From Drosophila pseudoobscura (Eukaryota; Arthropoda; Insecta; Diptera; Drosophilidae): a stretch of DNA of 64,000 bases. A program made the position numbers and the translations under genes. A model generated the notes under the pieces. The model ran no database searches. It was not told the DNA's origin and saw only the letters and a list, made by a program, of their open reading frames with translations. Of this stretch, positions 1-10,750 are shown one piece after another. Every line of letters begins with the position of its first letter. Position 1 is the stretch's first letter. The stretch covers positions 27,962,001-28,026,000 of the forward strand of contig NC_046679.1 of NCBI RefSeq assembly GCF_009870125.1, given 5' to 3'.

Positions 1-2361
1 ATGTTTCTGCTTCACAAAACTTTTGCGCAGGCAGCATCATAAAAATTTTTTTCTGTTGCTGCTGCTGTCACTTTTTTCCTCCGCCGCTCTGTGGCCGTGG
101 CTTTTATGTTGCCTCTTCTGTGTGTGTGTGGATGTTTGTGCTGGTGTACTGGTGTGTGTGAGTGCTTTTTATGACCCAATATGGCCGCCACAGAGCGGAG
201 TACGTGTCCGGTTCCTGCCGTTCCGTCCCGACCTTCCTCCCATTGCGGGTTTATGAATTATATAGATTTTTATGCGGTCGCATATTATTTTTGTGGCCTT
301 TTTTGGCTCTCTCTCCCCCCATTTTCCCTTCTCCTTTTTTGTGTGCTTTGCTTTGCTTTTCTTTTGTTCCTTTCTTTTTGGGGCAGGCAATAAAAATGTC
401 TTTTTATGTGTACGTTTGTCTTATACTATCCCGAGGCCAAGATCTTTCGGTTTCGGTTTCTCCATAATGGTTTGCTTTCTGTCAGGAGGTTTATGAATAT
501 GCCTTCTTCTAGATATGGGTTTTTCTATATGGTATATGGTATGGGCTTTACGAGGTCCGGTCCTGACGCTGGCACAGGCAAAAGCACAGCTTTTATTATT
601 CCTATTTTCATATATTACACTCTCCATTTTCTCGTTGTTTCTTTCGTACTCACGCTGCTTTTGTCAGTTTTGCATTAATTTCATATTTGGTTTATGTTTC
701 GGGTGGTTTTGGGGGTTTGTGGGCGGTCGGGTCGTCGAGTTTTTCTTGTCGCTGCTGTTTATTTCGCATAAATAATATATATTTTCGGTTATTGCGTCTG
801 CACGGCATTAATATTATTTCCAACAAGCACACACTCACACGCACACACAATCATATTTAGGTATAGATGGTTGTGCATCCTGCTAACCGCAGGACCTCAT
901 GGCCGTGAGCTTTAATTTTGGCTCATTTTTCGCTATCAAAACATTATGTTTATGCGCCTGTATTTGTTTTTGTTCCACTCATATATACATATGGATACGT
1001 ATCTATCTACATACATATGTATATACTTACCCGCTCGTCGTAAATATTTGCAATTAAATATGCCAAAAATACGCCCGCAATACAAACACATATCCCTTCT
1101 TATTTTCCCCAATTTTGGGGCATATTTGATGCAGCTCAAAAACATACACATACATACATGCATGTATCTCCAATTTTCGGTGTGCTTTTATCTTTTATAA
1201 CAAATTTAATAATTAAAAATATGATAATATACAAAGAACTGGAGAAAATAAGGAAAAATAATGTGACATGATAGCAAAATGAATTGACAATATTTTTATT
1301 AATGAAATCTATTGCTTTCGGACATCCGTACTCAGACTAGTACGATATCCGAGCCGAAGTGAGTAATTACTTGCTGAATTTCCAATTAGTACCATTGCCA
1401 CATTGTATGACACATTTTTCTAGATTAAGACATATGATACTCATTCTTATAACATGTCGACAGGTGTACCTGCTCCCCCATTCGGATTAAAGACGAAATA
1501 TGTACCTTCTAATCTAAATTGTTTTATTAGATCGTATCAATACAAAACATGAACTTTGCCAGAGATATCAATGGACGACAAGCAATCAATGTACTGGAGA
1601 ATGGAAGACCTTTTTTATGGCTTTCGTAAGTACATTTAGTACAACCTTTTCATACACTTGGTCCCACGGTGCACCCTAAAATGGGGTCGTGGGAGCTCGG
1701 CGTCATGTAAACCATTTGAGTGCAAGTGCACTCGGACTTGCAACTGCTGCTGCCCCTGTGCGAGGCCAATGAACAAAATGGCTTATCAGTGGCGTTGAAT
1801 AGAGGCCCACATCAGAATCTGCCTCTGGATTGATTAAAGTACCGTTGACAGCTAATCGTCTCGCCTAATGCACGAGATATCAAAACGAATGTAACTAAAA
1901 TTTCCAATTGTTGAGCGTTTAACACATGGCAACACGAGTGGGAGAGCGCACACCTCTTGCAAGAGCGCTAAATGTAATGTAGAGTGAGGGAGGCGAGGGA
2001 GAGAGCAGGAAAGTAAGTCTTAGCTTTAGCAACCAGTGGCGTACGTCAAATAATGTGAGGGGGGTCATCACCCTTTATGAACACCCTTTATTAAATATTG
2101 CAAGTAATAATTTCCACCATTATATTCATGTTAAGACAATAGAGTACAACAGAATTCCGACCCCCATTACCCACGCCTCTGGCTTAGCCATTCAGCCAAG
2201 CGCCGTTATCTTCGTGAATTTGAAAACAACATCGCGTAAGCTTTGGAGGCGGAGAATCCGAAGCCAAGTGCGTCGTCTCGGATGCCTCGACGCGGACATT
2301 GTGCAAACTGACGTCCCACGGGACAGTCGCAATAAGAATACAATTAATTGAGTAACGCGGC
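1..2361. other. Noncoding flank upstream of the acyltransferase gene
   Basis: No convincing coding exon is visible. The first 800 bases are pyrimidine- and GT-rich with short runs of TG and CT, and many overlapping open frames there look like composition effects. From about 1.2 kb the DNA becomes AT-rich. Around 1.6-2.1 kb it is less biased and may hold promoter-proximal control sequence. The string CAGTGGCG occurs twice in the same orientation (near 1785 and 2034), but I could not pair it with an inverted end. Confidence 0.6.
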
Positions 2362-2369
2362 TATAAAAA
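2362..2369 (+). promoter_or_regulatory. TATA box of the SOAT gene
   Basis: TATAAAAA lies 69 bases before the start codon. The expected transcription start about 30 bases downstream (near 2392) would leave a 5' UTR of about 45 bases. The start codon at 2438 sits in a good fly context (ACAAAGCCATGG). Spacing and sequence fit, but no clear initiator was found, so this is a prediction. Confidence 0.5.
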
Positions 2370-2437
2370 ACTAAGTAAAGATTACTAAGGACTAACAAAG
2401 GAACAAAGGCTAAGCGCACAAAACCTCAAACAAAGCC

Positions 2438-4191
2438 ATGGCCGACGGGATACAGCAGCAGCAGCAGCAGCGCAGGGGCGCGGCAGAACTGACCGAACTC
2501 AATTTTGTGCGCGAAAAATTGCAAAAATTCCAATCGACAATGCTGCAAGACTTTGAGCAGCGCCTGTCCTGCATGGTCGAGGATGTGCTCCAGGATATGC
2601 GACAGCGTGCGCTGCGCGCCCACGAATTTCGCAACTTCGAGAGCCCCCATGGGGAAGTAAGCCGAAACAATACTTGGCATAATCGCATGTCCAATCCAAA
2701 AGTTCCAGCCACCGCAGCCAGCGACGTAGGTGACAGTCCAAATGGTCATGCAAATGGTACGACAACGCCGGCGCCGCACCAAGGACAGAAGCGACCGCAG
2801 CGACGTCAATTGCCCGACAAGGTATTCGTGGCGCGGGAATCGTACCTGACCACACTGCTCCAGGTGGAGCACATGCGCACCATCTATCACATCTTCTACA
2901 TTATTCTGATCATGTTTCTGCTTAATGTGATCTTCTACGACTACTTTGTGAAGGGGCGCATCGATCTGGGCCTGGGCACGTTTCGGGGCGGACTGAAACG
3001 CTTGCACTGGGTCTTTGGTGTGTGGCTCCTTGAGCATGTCTTTGTCCTGGCGCTGTATTACGCCTTCCAGGGCTGGGCTTTGGTCAGACATAAGCTAAAG
3101 CAGCATAGTAAGTATTAGAGGGAATACAGCAGAAAGCACCCACCTGATCTTTCCGTTTAGCAGGTTCTCTTCAACGATTCTGGTCGCACAGTTGCCTGAT
3201 TATGTACATCAGCTCCCAACTGGTATTTTGCTTTGTGTCCTCCTCGCTCTGCCTTAAGTTTGGCCTACCCTTTGTTAGCGCCTGCATCCTGCTTCTGGAG
3301 AGCACTCGCCTGCTAATGAAGATGCATGCCTTCATTCGATACAATGCACCCCGAGTGCTAGCGGGGAAGGAGAAGACAGATGACGACAAGGAGGCTGCGT
3401 CGGGAGAACGACCATTTGTGCCACCTGTGCGAAGCTATGTGTACTATCTCTTCGCCCCCACGTTGATCTACCGGGACAGGTATCCACGTACCTCGCACAT
3501 ACGCTGGAAGTTTGCCCTTAACAGATTCCTGGAGGTGGTGGCGGTAGCTTTCCTTTACGCCTTTATCCACGAGCGTCACATACACGAGCACTTCGGAGAA
3601 TACGGCAAGGAGGAGATGGGCCCATCGCAGCTGATACTGAAGCTCTTTGGCATGATGCTGCCCAGTGCAGTGATTTTCCTGTGTGGCTTCTACCTGATCC
3701 TGCACTCATGGCTTAATTTCACGGCGGAGCTGCTGCGCTTCGGTGATCGCATGTTCTACAAGGATTGGTGGACATCGCACACCTACGACGCCTACTACCG
3801 CAACTGGAATGTGGTAGTGCACGATTGGCTGTACGAGTACGTATACAAGGACATGTACACGCACGTCTTCAAAGGCTCCAAGGTAGCCGCGTCGTTATCG
3901 GTGTTCATGATCTCGGCTCTGGTGCACGAGCAGGTGCTGGGTTTCGCCTTGCAAATGTTCTTCCCCGTAATGTTCTTCCTCTTCGGTGTTGTGGGCGTCG
4001 CTTTAGTGTATCTGATGCGAAGTGCCCCAAAAGTGCTGGGAAACATGTTCCTTTGGTTCTCCCTCATCCTGGGAAATGGGGTCCTAATCTCTCTCTACGC
4101 CATGGAGTATTATGCACAGAAGAATTGCGATCTCAGCTACGAGAGCTGGACCGATCACCTGGTGCCGGCCGTCTGGCGTTGTTATAACTAG
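2438..4191 (+). CDS. SOAT: Sterol O-acyltransferase (ACAT/SOAT family, MBOAT)
   Basis: Two exons, 2438-3107 and 3161-4191, encode about 566 residues. Family members sit in the endoplasmic reticulum membrane and esterify sterols with long-chain fatty acyl-CoA for storage. The N-terminal part is hydrophilic with a glutamine run. Several hydrophobic segments follow. The family motif FYxDWW is present as FYKDWW, though the usual following Asn is Thr. It follows WLNFTAELLRFGDRM, and the active-site His is in ALVHEQVLGF. The C-terminal segments are strongly hydrophobic. The short intron (3108-3160) ends in two adjacent acceptors, TTTAG and CAG, both in frame, so forms of 566 and 565 residues are possible. 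A poly(A) signal AATAAA lies at 4267-4272. The D. melanogaster counterpart should be CG8112. It converges on the Cks85A gene. Confidence 0.9.
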
Positions 4192-4450
4192 CTTTAAATG
4201 TACAATACTACTACTGCTTTTAAACTGTTCGTACACATGGCGTACATTTGATTTGTATTTTAGGTAAATAAACTTAAATGAAATTAACAGAAACGTTTCA
4301 ACACGTTAAACAAAAATTTTCGAGGGTTGAACTTGATCAGCTGCAATACTCTTAAAGCTAATGGGTTATACGTATTTTACATCAGGATGTTCTGATAAAT
4401 TTGTCTTATGGAATACTTGTGTGAGTTGGTGCGTGCTGTTATGTATGGCT

Positions 4451-4797
4451 TTATACACAGGCTGCCGCTTGTTGAGACGACACCTGCGGCGCGTTTTCTT
4501 CCCCGACGCGTTTGCGGCGGAACAGAATCACATGGGGCTCTGGTGCGTGCATCATGTAATGGACCCAGCCGGGACTCTGCTGTACGCCAAGATTGCGCCA
4601 CTCCGTTTCAGTCATCAGATGCGCCTTGGGCACATGCTTGGCCAAATCGGAAGGCAGAATAACATGCCTGCGGTTTCGGGGGCAAAAACGCAATTGTTAA
4701 CAAAGTCATTACATGGTGTTTTTTTGGCGCGCACTCACCTGTATTCGAATTTGTCATCAAAATACTTCTCTGAGTACTGGATTTGATCTGCAGGCAT
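4451..4797 (-). CDS. Cks85A: Cyclin-dependent kinase regulatory subunit (Cks85A)
   Basis: Two exons on the minus strand, 4797-4739 and 4667-4451, encode 91 residues, the usual size for this family. Cks proteins bind Cdk1/Cdk2 and help them recognise phosphorylated substrates. The start reads [20 protein letters not shown]. The second exon holds the conserved [20 protein letters not shown] and [18 protein letters not shown] blocks, including the EWRNLG, HYM and PEPH residues of the CDK-binding and phosphate-binding surface. The 71-base intron falls in the codon of the Arg after EY. The tail after RRKRVG is variable, as in other flies. An initiator-like TCAGTC on the minus strand near 4893 and a DRE-like CTTCGATAAC nearby suggest a start about 95 bases before the ATG. 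Confidence 0.93.
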
Positions 4798-5040
4798 CGT
4801 GACAAAAATGAAATTCAACCAAATTTAAATAAAGTAAAATCAAAACAAATTATTCAGAGACGACAGCACTTCGATAACAAGTTCGTTGTGACTGAACATA
4901 GACAGAAAACGATTAGCTAACCTATTGTCGAAAAGTCTGTACACGTTAATGTTTAAGTAGGTAATGATGAAGGACAATATGGATCTACAATAATTTAAAA
5001 GCAATATTTTTTACGCGGTTTAACTCAATTTCGTTTTTTT

Positions 5041-5815
5041 TATCAATATGTTTACGGTATATTATGATAATGCGACTGTCTATTTCCGTATATTTCTGAG
5101 GGTCAGACCGTTTACCTTATTAATAAATCCACGGTCACACTGCCATGTTCAACACCATGTCTAGCTCGCACACCATGAACATTTTGATACTTTTCATAGT
5201 ATTTTCCAGTATGTTTTTAAGACGCGTTATGGAAAACCTCGTTGTGATAATCCAATCATGTAGAAATAATGTAGAAATGAATTTAAATGCCATGTCCCAG
5301 ACCACAACGAATACTAATTTTTGATCAGAATCGAATTTATGATCGTCTGCCATCAAAATCTCAATTTTTTTAAATGTCGAAGAAAAGGCATGTAAGAAAG
5401 TGGTTAGCGCAGGTTTTGCACACTGGCGCTTCCATGGGGATTATATGAAAAACGGACGGCCAACATTGTTTAAATGTACACACTCCCCCCTAGGGGTGGC
5501 CTTTAATAATTACATTACAATGTGTAGAAAACATGTAGGAAACGTGTAATTACCATGTAAGCAAAATGCATTTCTGTGGGAATTGCTGTTGACCTTTTTT
5601 GTTTAAACCTTTTTTATAAACAATCCAATAAAGCTAGGTTCTTTAAAGTAACCAGTGTTGTAGGAAAGTGATTCTATAATTGGATAAAATTATGTTCTAA
5701 GGGCTAAGGTTGCTTGATAGTTATTAATATTGAACCGAATATCAAAATCGAGGAATATGATGGAATTTGAATGGAAATATTTCGTCAGTATATTTACGGT
5801 ATATTTTAAAAATGA
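5041..5815 (+). repeat. Dispersed repeat, copy A, with Motif 6 and Motif 1 cassettes
   Basis: This stretch resembles 35187-35842 in the same orientation. A 100-base cassette (5041-5144) carries repeated GTATATT-type strings, then TGAGGGTCAGACCG, then CGGTCACACTG at 5132-5142. The last is an exact match to fly core-promoter Motif 1 (YGGTCACACTR). A body (5156-5785) follows, about 70% similar by eye to the other copy, sharing CATGTCTAGCTC, GTTGACCTT and GGATAAAATTATGT. A second, truncated cassette start (GTCAGTATATTTACGGTATA) lies at 5785-5815. The cassette-body-cassette order suggests a tandem or two-ended unit. I do not recognise the family, and no open frame of interest is present. Confidence 0.65.
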
Positions 5816-6617
5816 GACTCCATAGAGCATGTTCAAAAATAAACCATATCATCCAAAGAAAAGAAAATTCCCCAGCAACAACATCCCATAAAAGGTCTAA
5901 AATATATTTTGGATATTATTAATGGTGCAAATTCGTTGGCCATTGGCCCCTGGCGTGTGTGTGCGTACATACCAAAAGAACTGCTGCCGTCTCTGTTGTT
6001 GTTGTTGTGTGCGTGTGCAGAGCAGAGCATATAAATTGCCAAAAGTTTTTATATAAGAAGCTCCATGTTCTATGTTTCTCAACAATATATCCCCCCCGTG
6101 TGCTACATCTAAATGTGAACGCACATACTTAATATTAGCAGAGTTGTCATTGACCCCCCTGGCAACCGACGCGCTGGCCAGTACAGCAATAGCAACGGCA
6201 AGAGGGCAGCAGCAGCAGCAGTTACCATACGAGTAAATATACATATGAGGAGGAGAACACAATTAAAAATACACCAAGAGCTCCATTAACGCTGTCCCCA
6301 GCCACCCAGCGGCCATACACCCCATCATACAAATGAATATATGGAAGTGCGCGTGCTAGAAGGCAAGCCACCTGCTGCTGTTGCTGCTTCGTGGAACGAG
6401 TGGTTCAGAGACTGGGACTAGGATTAGGACTAGCACTACGGATATTGGCATTGCCCCTCCCATCCAGACAGCTGCTTCAAACTGCGCCGGTGACGACGAG
6501 CAGTTAAGGGCAGCAGCATCTCTGCCCCTGCCCTAGCCCTAGGACCTCTACCCGCCGAGTGGAGCAGCAGCTAGCGGCCAGGAGAAAAACAGCCGCCGAC
6601 GCCGCCGCCGCAGCGCA
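5816..6617. other. Upstream region of the first TMEM216-like gene
   Basis: About 800 bases without a coding exon. It contains TTG and CAG runs (near 5995 and 6205). The final 250 bases before 6618 are GC-richer and likely 5' UTR. No TATA box or initiator at a convincing spacing was found. Confidence 0.4.
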
Positions 6618-7368
6618 ATGAACGCCAGCCTCATCTATGAGATACTCATGTATCTGAATTCATTCTATTTTGGCATGTACGCCGCCTTTGAGGTGGGCGT
6701 GGGCGTGCTGAAGGCAATCAACCTGAACTACGGCGAGAATGTATTGTCGCGGGAGGCGTCCATACTGCTCTCGCTGTGCATCATTGAGACCCTACGCATT
6801 GTCTTTGGCCGCAAGAGCAGTCTCAGCGATCGTGGTGAGTAGTCCACTGCCTTTCTAAAGAAATCCTGGCAAGAGTTCTGACGATGACACTGCAAAGTTA
6901 TGGATGACGGCTTCGTCATTGTCATAAACAAGAGCCAACCCCTCCCCACATTACACATTCCCCTGCCATTTGCTTGCAAACGTCAGCCGCCCATAAACGT
7001 TTCGTTTCGTGGTGTATGTACTCATCCCCTCCCCCGGCCCCAGTGGCGTATGCGTAATTATGGTCATGATGCAGATGAGAAATGTAATCGGTTAATGGCG
7101 GAAGGCGTCACGACAGAGAAAACATATTCCGCTACTAATCTATTCTATTATATGTTTCTTTCCTTCTTTTGCAGGATGGCAAGCAACCGCATCCGTAATA
7201 TTAACACTGCCCAGTCTTGCTATTGTTATATATTTGTGTTGTTTTCAAACCTATGTTCTCAAACTCGAAATGATTCTGAGTGCCTTAATGATCACCCTAC
7301 AAGGTGCTGAACTAGTCTATGCCAGCATATTCATTTGTACAATGTGTCGACCCGTAACATACACCTAG
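6618..7368 (+). CDS. TMEM216-like four-pass ciliary membrane protein, copy 1
   Basis: Two exons, 6618-6834 and 7175-7368, encode 136 residues. The order of segments matches the TMEM216/TMEM17/TMEM80 family: YEILMYLNSFYFGMY (first membrane span), a second span ending FGRKSSLSDRG, then the third span and the FQTYVLKLE motif before the fourth. TMEM216 has LQTYVLRLE at the same place. Family members belong to the MKS module at the ciliary transition zone, which in flies means sensory neurons and male germ cells. The intron splits the Gly codon after SDR, exactly as in copy 2 at 8494, and exon 2 is 194 bases in both, so they are tandem duplicates. The end, CRPVTYT, is nearly the same as in copy 2 (CRPVTYD). 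After the TAG the frame stays open for 65 more codons (separate entry). Confidence 0.85.
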
Positions 7369-7566
7369 CAGTTGATGTACCACGACCAAGCCATCATCAG
7401 CAGCACCATCAACATCAGCACTAGCGCTAGAACTAGCACTGCTAGAGGAAGGGGCGGCAGCCGAGGTAGAGCGACGACGAAGACGAGACGAGACTTTCTC
7501 CTGGCACTACTCTATCAGACACTAGACCACTTTAAGGACTCCTCTACTCTAGCGACTAGCAAATAA
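7369..7566 (+). other. In-frame open extension after the TMEM216-like copy 1 stop
   Basis: Directly after the TAG (followed by C) the same frame runs 65 codons to TAA at 7564-7566. The predicted extension is rich in Ser, Thr and Arg, then ends in a short leucine-containing segment. It could be a readthrough tail or simply stop-poor 3' UTR. Copy 2 ends instead in tandem TAG TAA. Confidence 0.3.
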
Positions 7567-7759
7567 TGTAACAGAGATATTGCCACCAATACAACAGATA
7601 CGCTGGCGTATTGCTGTGTGTGCCCTGTGTCCATAAACCACAAACCGAATGATCGACTGGCACGCCGCACTCCGCTCCGAAACGAACCAAACAACCCACG
7701 CACACATTCGGATTCAGTCAGAGGAGGCTTCCTTCCATTAAGGTAACTGCTTTTCAAAT

Positions 7760-7767
7760 TATATAAG
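7760..7767 (+). promoter_or_regulatory. TATA box candidate upstream of TMEM216-like copy 2
   Basis: TATATAAG is followed by GGCG. A start near 7790 would give a 5' UTR of about 700 bases for copy 2. An Inr-like TCAGTC lies 46 bases earlier (7714-7719) but has no DPE at the right distance. The choice between this and the 8392 site is open. Confidence 0.35.
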
Positions 7768-8391
7768 GCGTCGCGCACAGAGATACAGATCTTATTCGCG
7801 ACAGTACAACGCGACCGACGCGTCCGATTCTATCAAAAGCAAAGCTGCATTTAATTTGAATTTCTTGTTTGCATTCTTTTGTCTGGCCTTTTGTCGCCAT
7901 CGCCTCCCTGCTGCTCGACGTACGCGCTCGTTGTTGGTATTTTTATACGCTTATGATGGTCTAAAATTATATACGAACTGCAGTGCTCAGTGCTCGTGTC
8001 CCCTAGGTGCAATGCACACTTCTAATTCAAATGTAATATATACGGCGGGACGGACACCTTCGGTCGGCCAGACCATCGATGAGAGATTGAGACTACCAGA
8101 GGGATACTACAACTACGCGGTCTCTCGGATGATGCTTTCGGCTGTTCGGTCTTTGGCCCCCAATTAGCCCCTTCTTTTGGGCCAGGGATTAGTTAATCTA
8201 TTCTGACACTTTCATGTAGCCCGGGGCAGTGCATCTGTAGATCATCTCTGGCCCAAACAACGCCAGAGAAAGCCACTAAAACGGCGACAACGACAAGCCA
8301 AAAGCAGCACATTATTCAAATTTCGCAGCTACAAACCGTGCTCGACTGCCCGCTGCAAGATCTAACGCAGAGGCAGGTTCCCACCACAGTC

Positions 8392-8399
8392 TATAAATA
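8392..8399 (+). promoter_or_regulatory. TATA box candidate, proximal to TMEM216-like copy 2
   Basis: TATAAATA lies 102 bases before the ATG at 8494. A start about 30 bases on (near 8423) would leave a 5' UTR of about 70 bases. It is the more economical of the two candidates. Confidence 0.4.
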
Positions 8400-8493
8400 T
8401 AGCGCCCAACGTGAGCAACACCGTGCGCGGCGATCTCGGGCAGGAATTTTGCCATCACATTGAAGATCGAGAGGTGCAAAAGTTGTTAACAGG

Positions 8494-9055
8494 ATGCCGC
8501 CAAAGCGACCGCCGCCACTGGTGCCGAAGCAGCCCAATCCCAGCATGAACTACGAAGTTTTAATCTACTTAAACTCCTTTTACTTTGGGATGTTCGCCTG
8601 CTGCGAGATGGCGATGGGTCTGCTGAAGGCCATCAATCTGAGCTATACGGGGCATACCCTGGCCATGGATTCTGCGGTGATGGTTTCATTCATTCTATTG
8701 GAGTCGATACGCCTGATAATGGGACGCAAGAGTTCGTTGGCCGATCGAGGTAGAACTATAGAGATATCTCTCTGTCGTTGTGTGCTCTCTTCTAATTTTA
8801 GTCATTTGTTATCAATAAAAACAACATTTTAATGTGGAAATTTTCTCTGTTTATTTCACAGGTTGGTCAGCCATATTGTCGGTCTTTATGACTGCTCCCT
8901 GCTTCCTCGGTGTCTCCTATCTGCTGCTGCTACAAACCTACCGACTGCGCCTGGAGTACTGCCTCTGTACGCTGCAGATAGCCCTCTATTTCACCGAAGT
9001 GTGGTATGCCATCGTCTTCGTTTTCTCACTGTGTCGTCCAGTAACTTATGATTAG
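8494..9055 (+). CDS. TMEM216-like four-pass ciliary membrane protein, copy 2
   Basis: Two exons, 8494-8749 and 8862-9055, encode 149 residues, or 132 if translation begins at the second Met (8545), which aligns with the start of copy 1. The extra N-terminus is proline-rich (PPKRPPPLVPKQP). The core matches TMEM216: YEVLIYLNSFYFGMF, MGRKSSLADRG, then LLLQTYRLRLEYCL close to the LQTYVLRLE of vertebrate TMEM216. Four hydrophobic segments are evident. Exon-intron structure is shared with the gene at 6618, but the paralogues are clearly diverged, so the duplication is not recent. Likely role: a membrane component of the ciliary transition zone. The coding region ends in TAG TAA. Confidence 0.87.
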
Positions 9056-10706
9056 TAAGAACAACAAACCGAACAGGTCACAAACAAACAAAACAAAACA
9101 AAAAACATTTATACATTTAGTACTTACAAACAAGCGCAAAGTTTAGCAATATACAACCAAAAAGAATGATAATGAATGATAGATAAAGATTGAAATTGCA
9201 GTAGGCAGTCGAGACTTGCTCATATGCCCCGAAAAAAACATACACAGAAACTTAGATGAGATGAAAAGTGAAATCCGTAAAAACAAAAAACTTGAGTAGT
9301 TTATATGATATTTAATTATACTTATGATAAGATTTATGATAGAGAGCATACACACACATGGTTTTATATACAAGAAATGTTAACATTTAAGCATCAATTG
9401 GAACCAATATAAAAAGAGAGACAACAAAAAGCTTCAAAAACTTTGATGTAAAACTTGAAAATAATTTTCACAATTTTTAAGATGCCATTTTTTTTGTATA
9501 AAAACAAGTTAAAAAACAAACTAAAAATTGTAAGTGTGGAAAAATAATCTAAAAACTAGTTAAAATGGTTACATAATAACTCGAATCTTTACACAAATTC
9601 TAGTCACAAAAAACAACCAGGAGAAATCATGTAAATTACGCTTGAGATCCATTCAAAAAAAAAAAACTCAAAAAAGAAATAGTTTATTAAACAATAAGAG
9701 AAACCCCAGTAGAAAAACAACAGCAAACCCACAAGAAAGTCTAGACGATGTGTGTACTTTAATGAACAAATACTTTATATAAAAACTAGCATATAGCAAA
9801 CAACAACAACAACAGCAAGAAAAGAAAAGGGAAAGCATACTAAAAATCTAGAGAGTGTTAGTTGACCTAGGCAAAGGACCCTCCCTCCATTCTTCATATG
9901 TATGTATGTATTTGTACTGCCTATTGGCAGAATGGAAATAAAACGCCCCCGGAATAAGTCAAGCTCAATTATCCCCCGCCCCGCCTCAAAAATGGATCAG
10001 AGATTCTTCTTGTCATAGATTCAGCTAGTCAATAAAAAAAAACCAAAGATTGTGTATAATTTGTAAGACCTTTTTGTGGTTTCATAGCCAGATGCCCGCA
10101 CAAATAGATCACAAAATGAAACACTCAAATCTCATGCTTTTAACACTACAATTTTAATTAGAAAACACTAAGGCAAATACCTTACCAGCTAGAAACAAGG
10201 AAAACCAAAGCCACAATATCCTTTGTTAATTTAATTTATTTGTATGTATGATATTTATGTACTTTCGTTGAACGCAAAAGATGTTAACAAAAAAATTTAG
10301 CTAATAAATATAAAACAAGCAGAAAACATAAAAGATTTTATGACAAAAACTATATACACAATTAAAGAAAAACAAAAAGCAAAAAAATCTTTTGTTCAAA
10401 GTAGTAGGCTGTGCTTCTATAGACCTTTTACAGGCAATCTACATACATATGTGGGGCATTCGATTTCAGTAACACTTTAACACAAATCCAGATCAGATCT
10501 CTTCCAAATTTATTTTTGTCGGAATATTTTACAAATTTTTTGAAATTTTAAGTACCTAAAGTTAACGAAACGAAATACTACTTGAATTTAAATAAATTTG
10601 CAAAAATTCCCAATGGACAAACAGAATAAATCCGGTCGGTATTCAGGCAATTACTTATATTTCATAAACAATTTATAATATTGAATAATATGCTCTTATA
10701 CTTCAG
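9056..10706 (+). other. A-rich 3' region of TMEM216-like copy 2
   Basis: About 1.65 kb of A-rich DNA without coding potential. Poly(A) signals (AATAAA) occur near 9937, 10031 and 10300, so a long or alternatively ended 3' UTR is plausible. CAA runs lie near 9800. Nothing else is recognisable. Confidence 0.45.
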
Positions 10707-10750
10707 TTGCCTCTGGCGGACGTTCCCATTCGAACAGCAGTCGTCGCGTC

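Noticed and set aside
946-1200. Small open frame rich in Tyr and Ile near 1 kb
   Set aside because: The surrounding TATACATA-type composition explains it, and there is no domain or splice signal.
1785-2060. hAT-like ends (CAGTGGCG at about 1785 and 2034)
   Set aside because: Both strings face the same way, no inverted partner or 8-bp target duplication was found, and no transposase is present.
2426-3091. Open frame of 221 codons antisense to SOAT exon 1
   Set aside because: It mirrors the coding strand of a well-supported gene, has no domain and no splice support.
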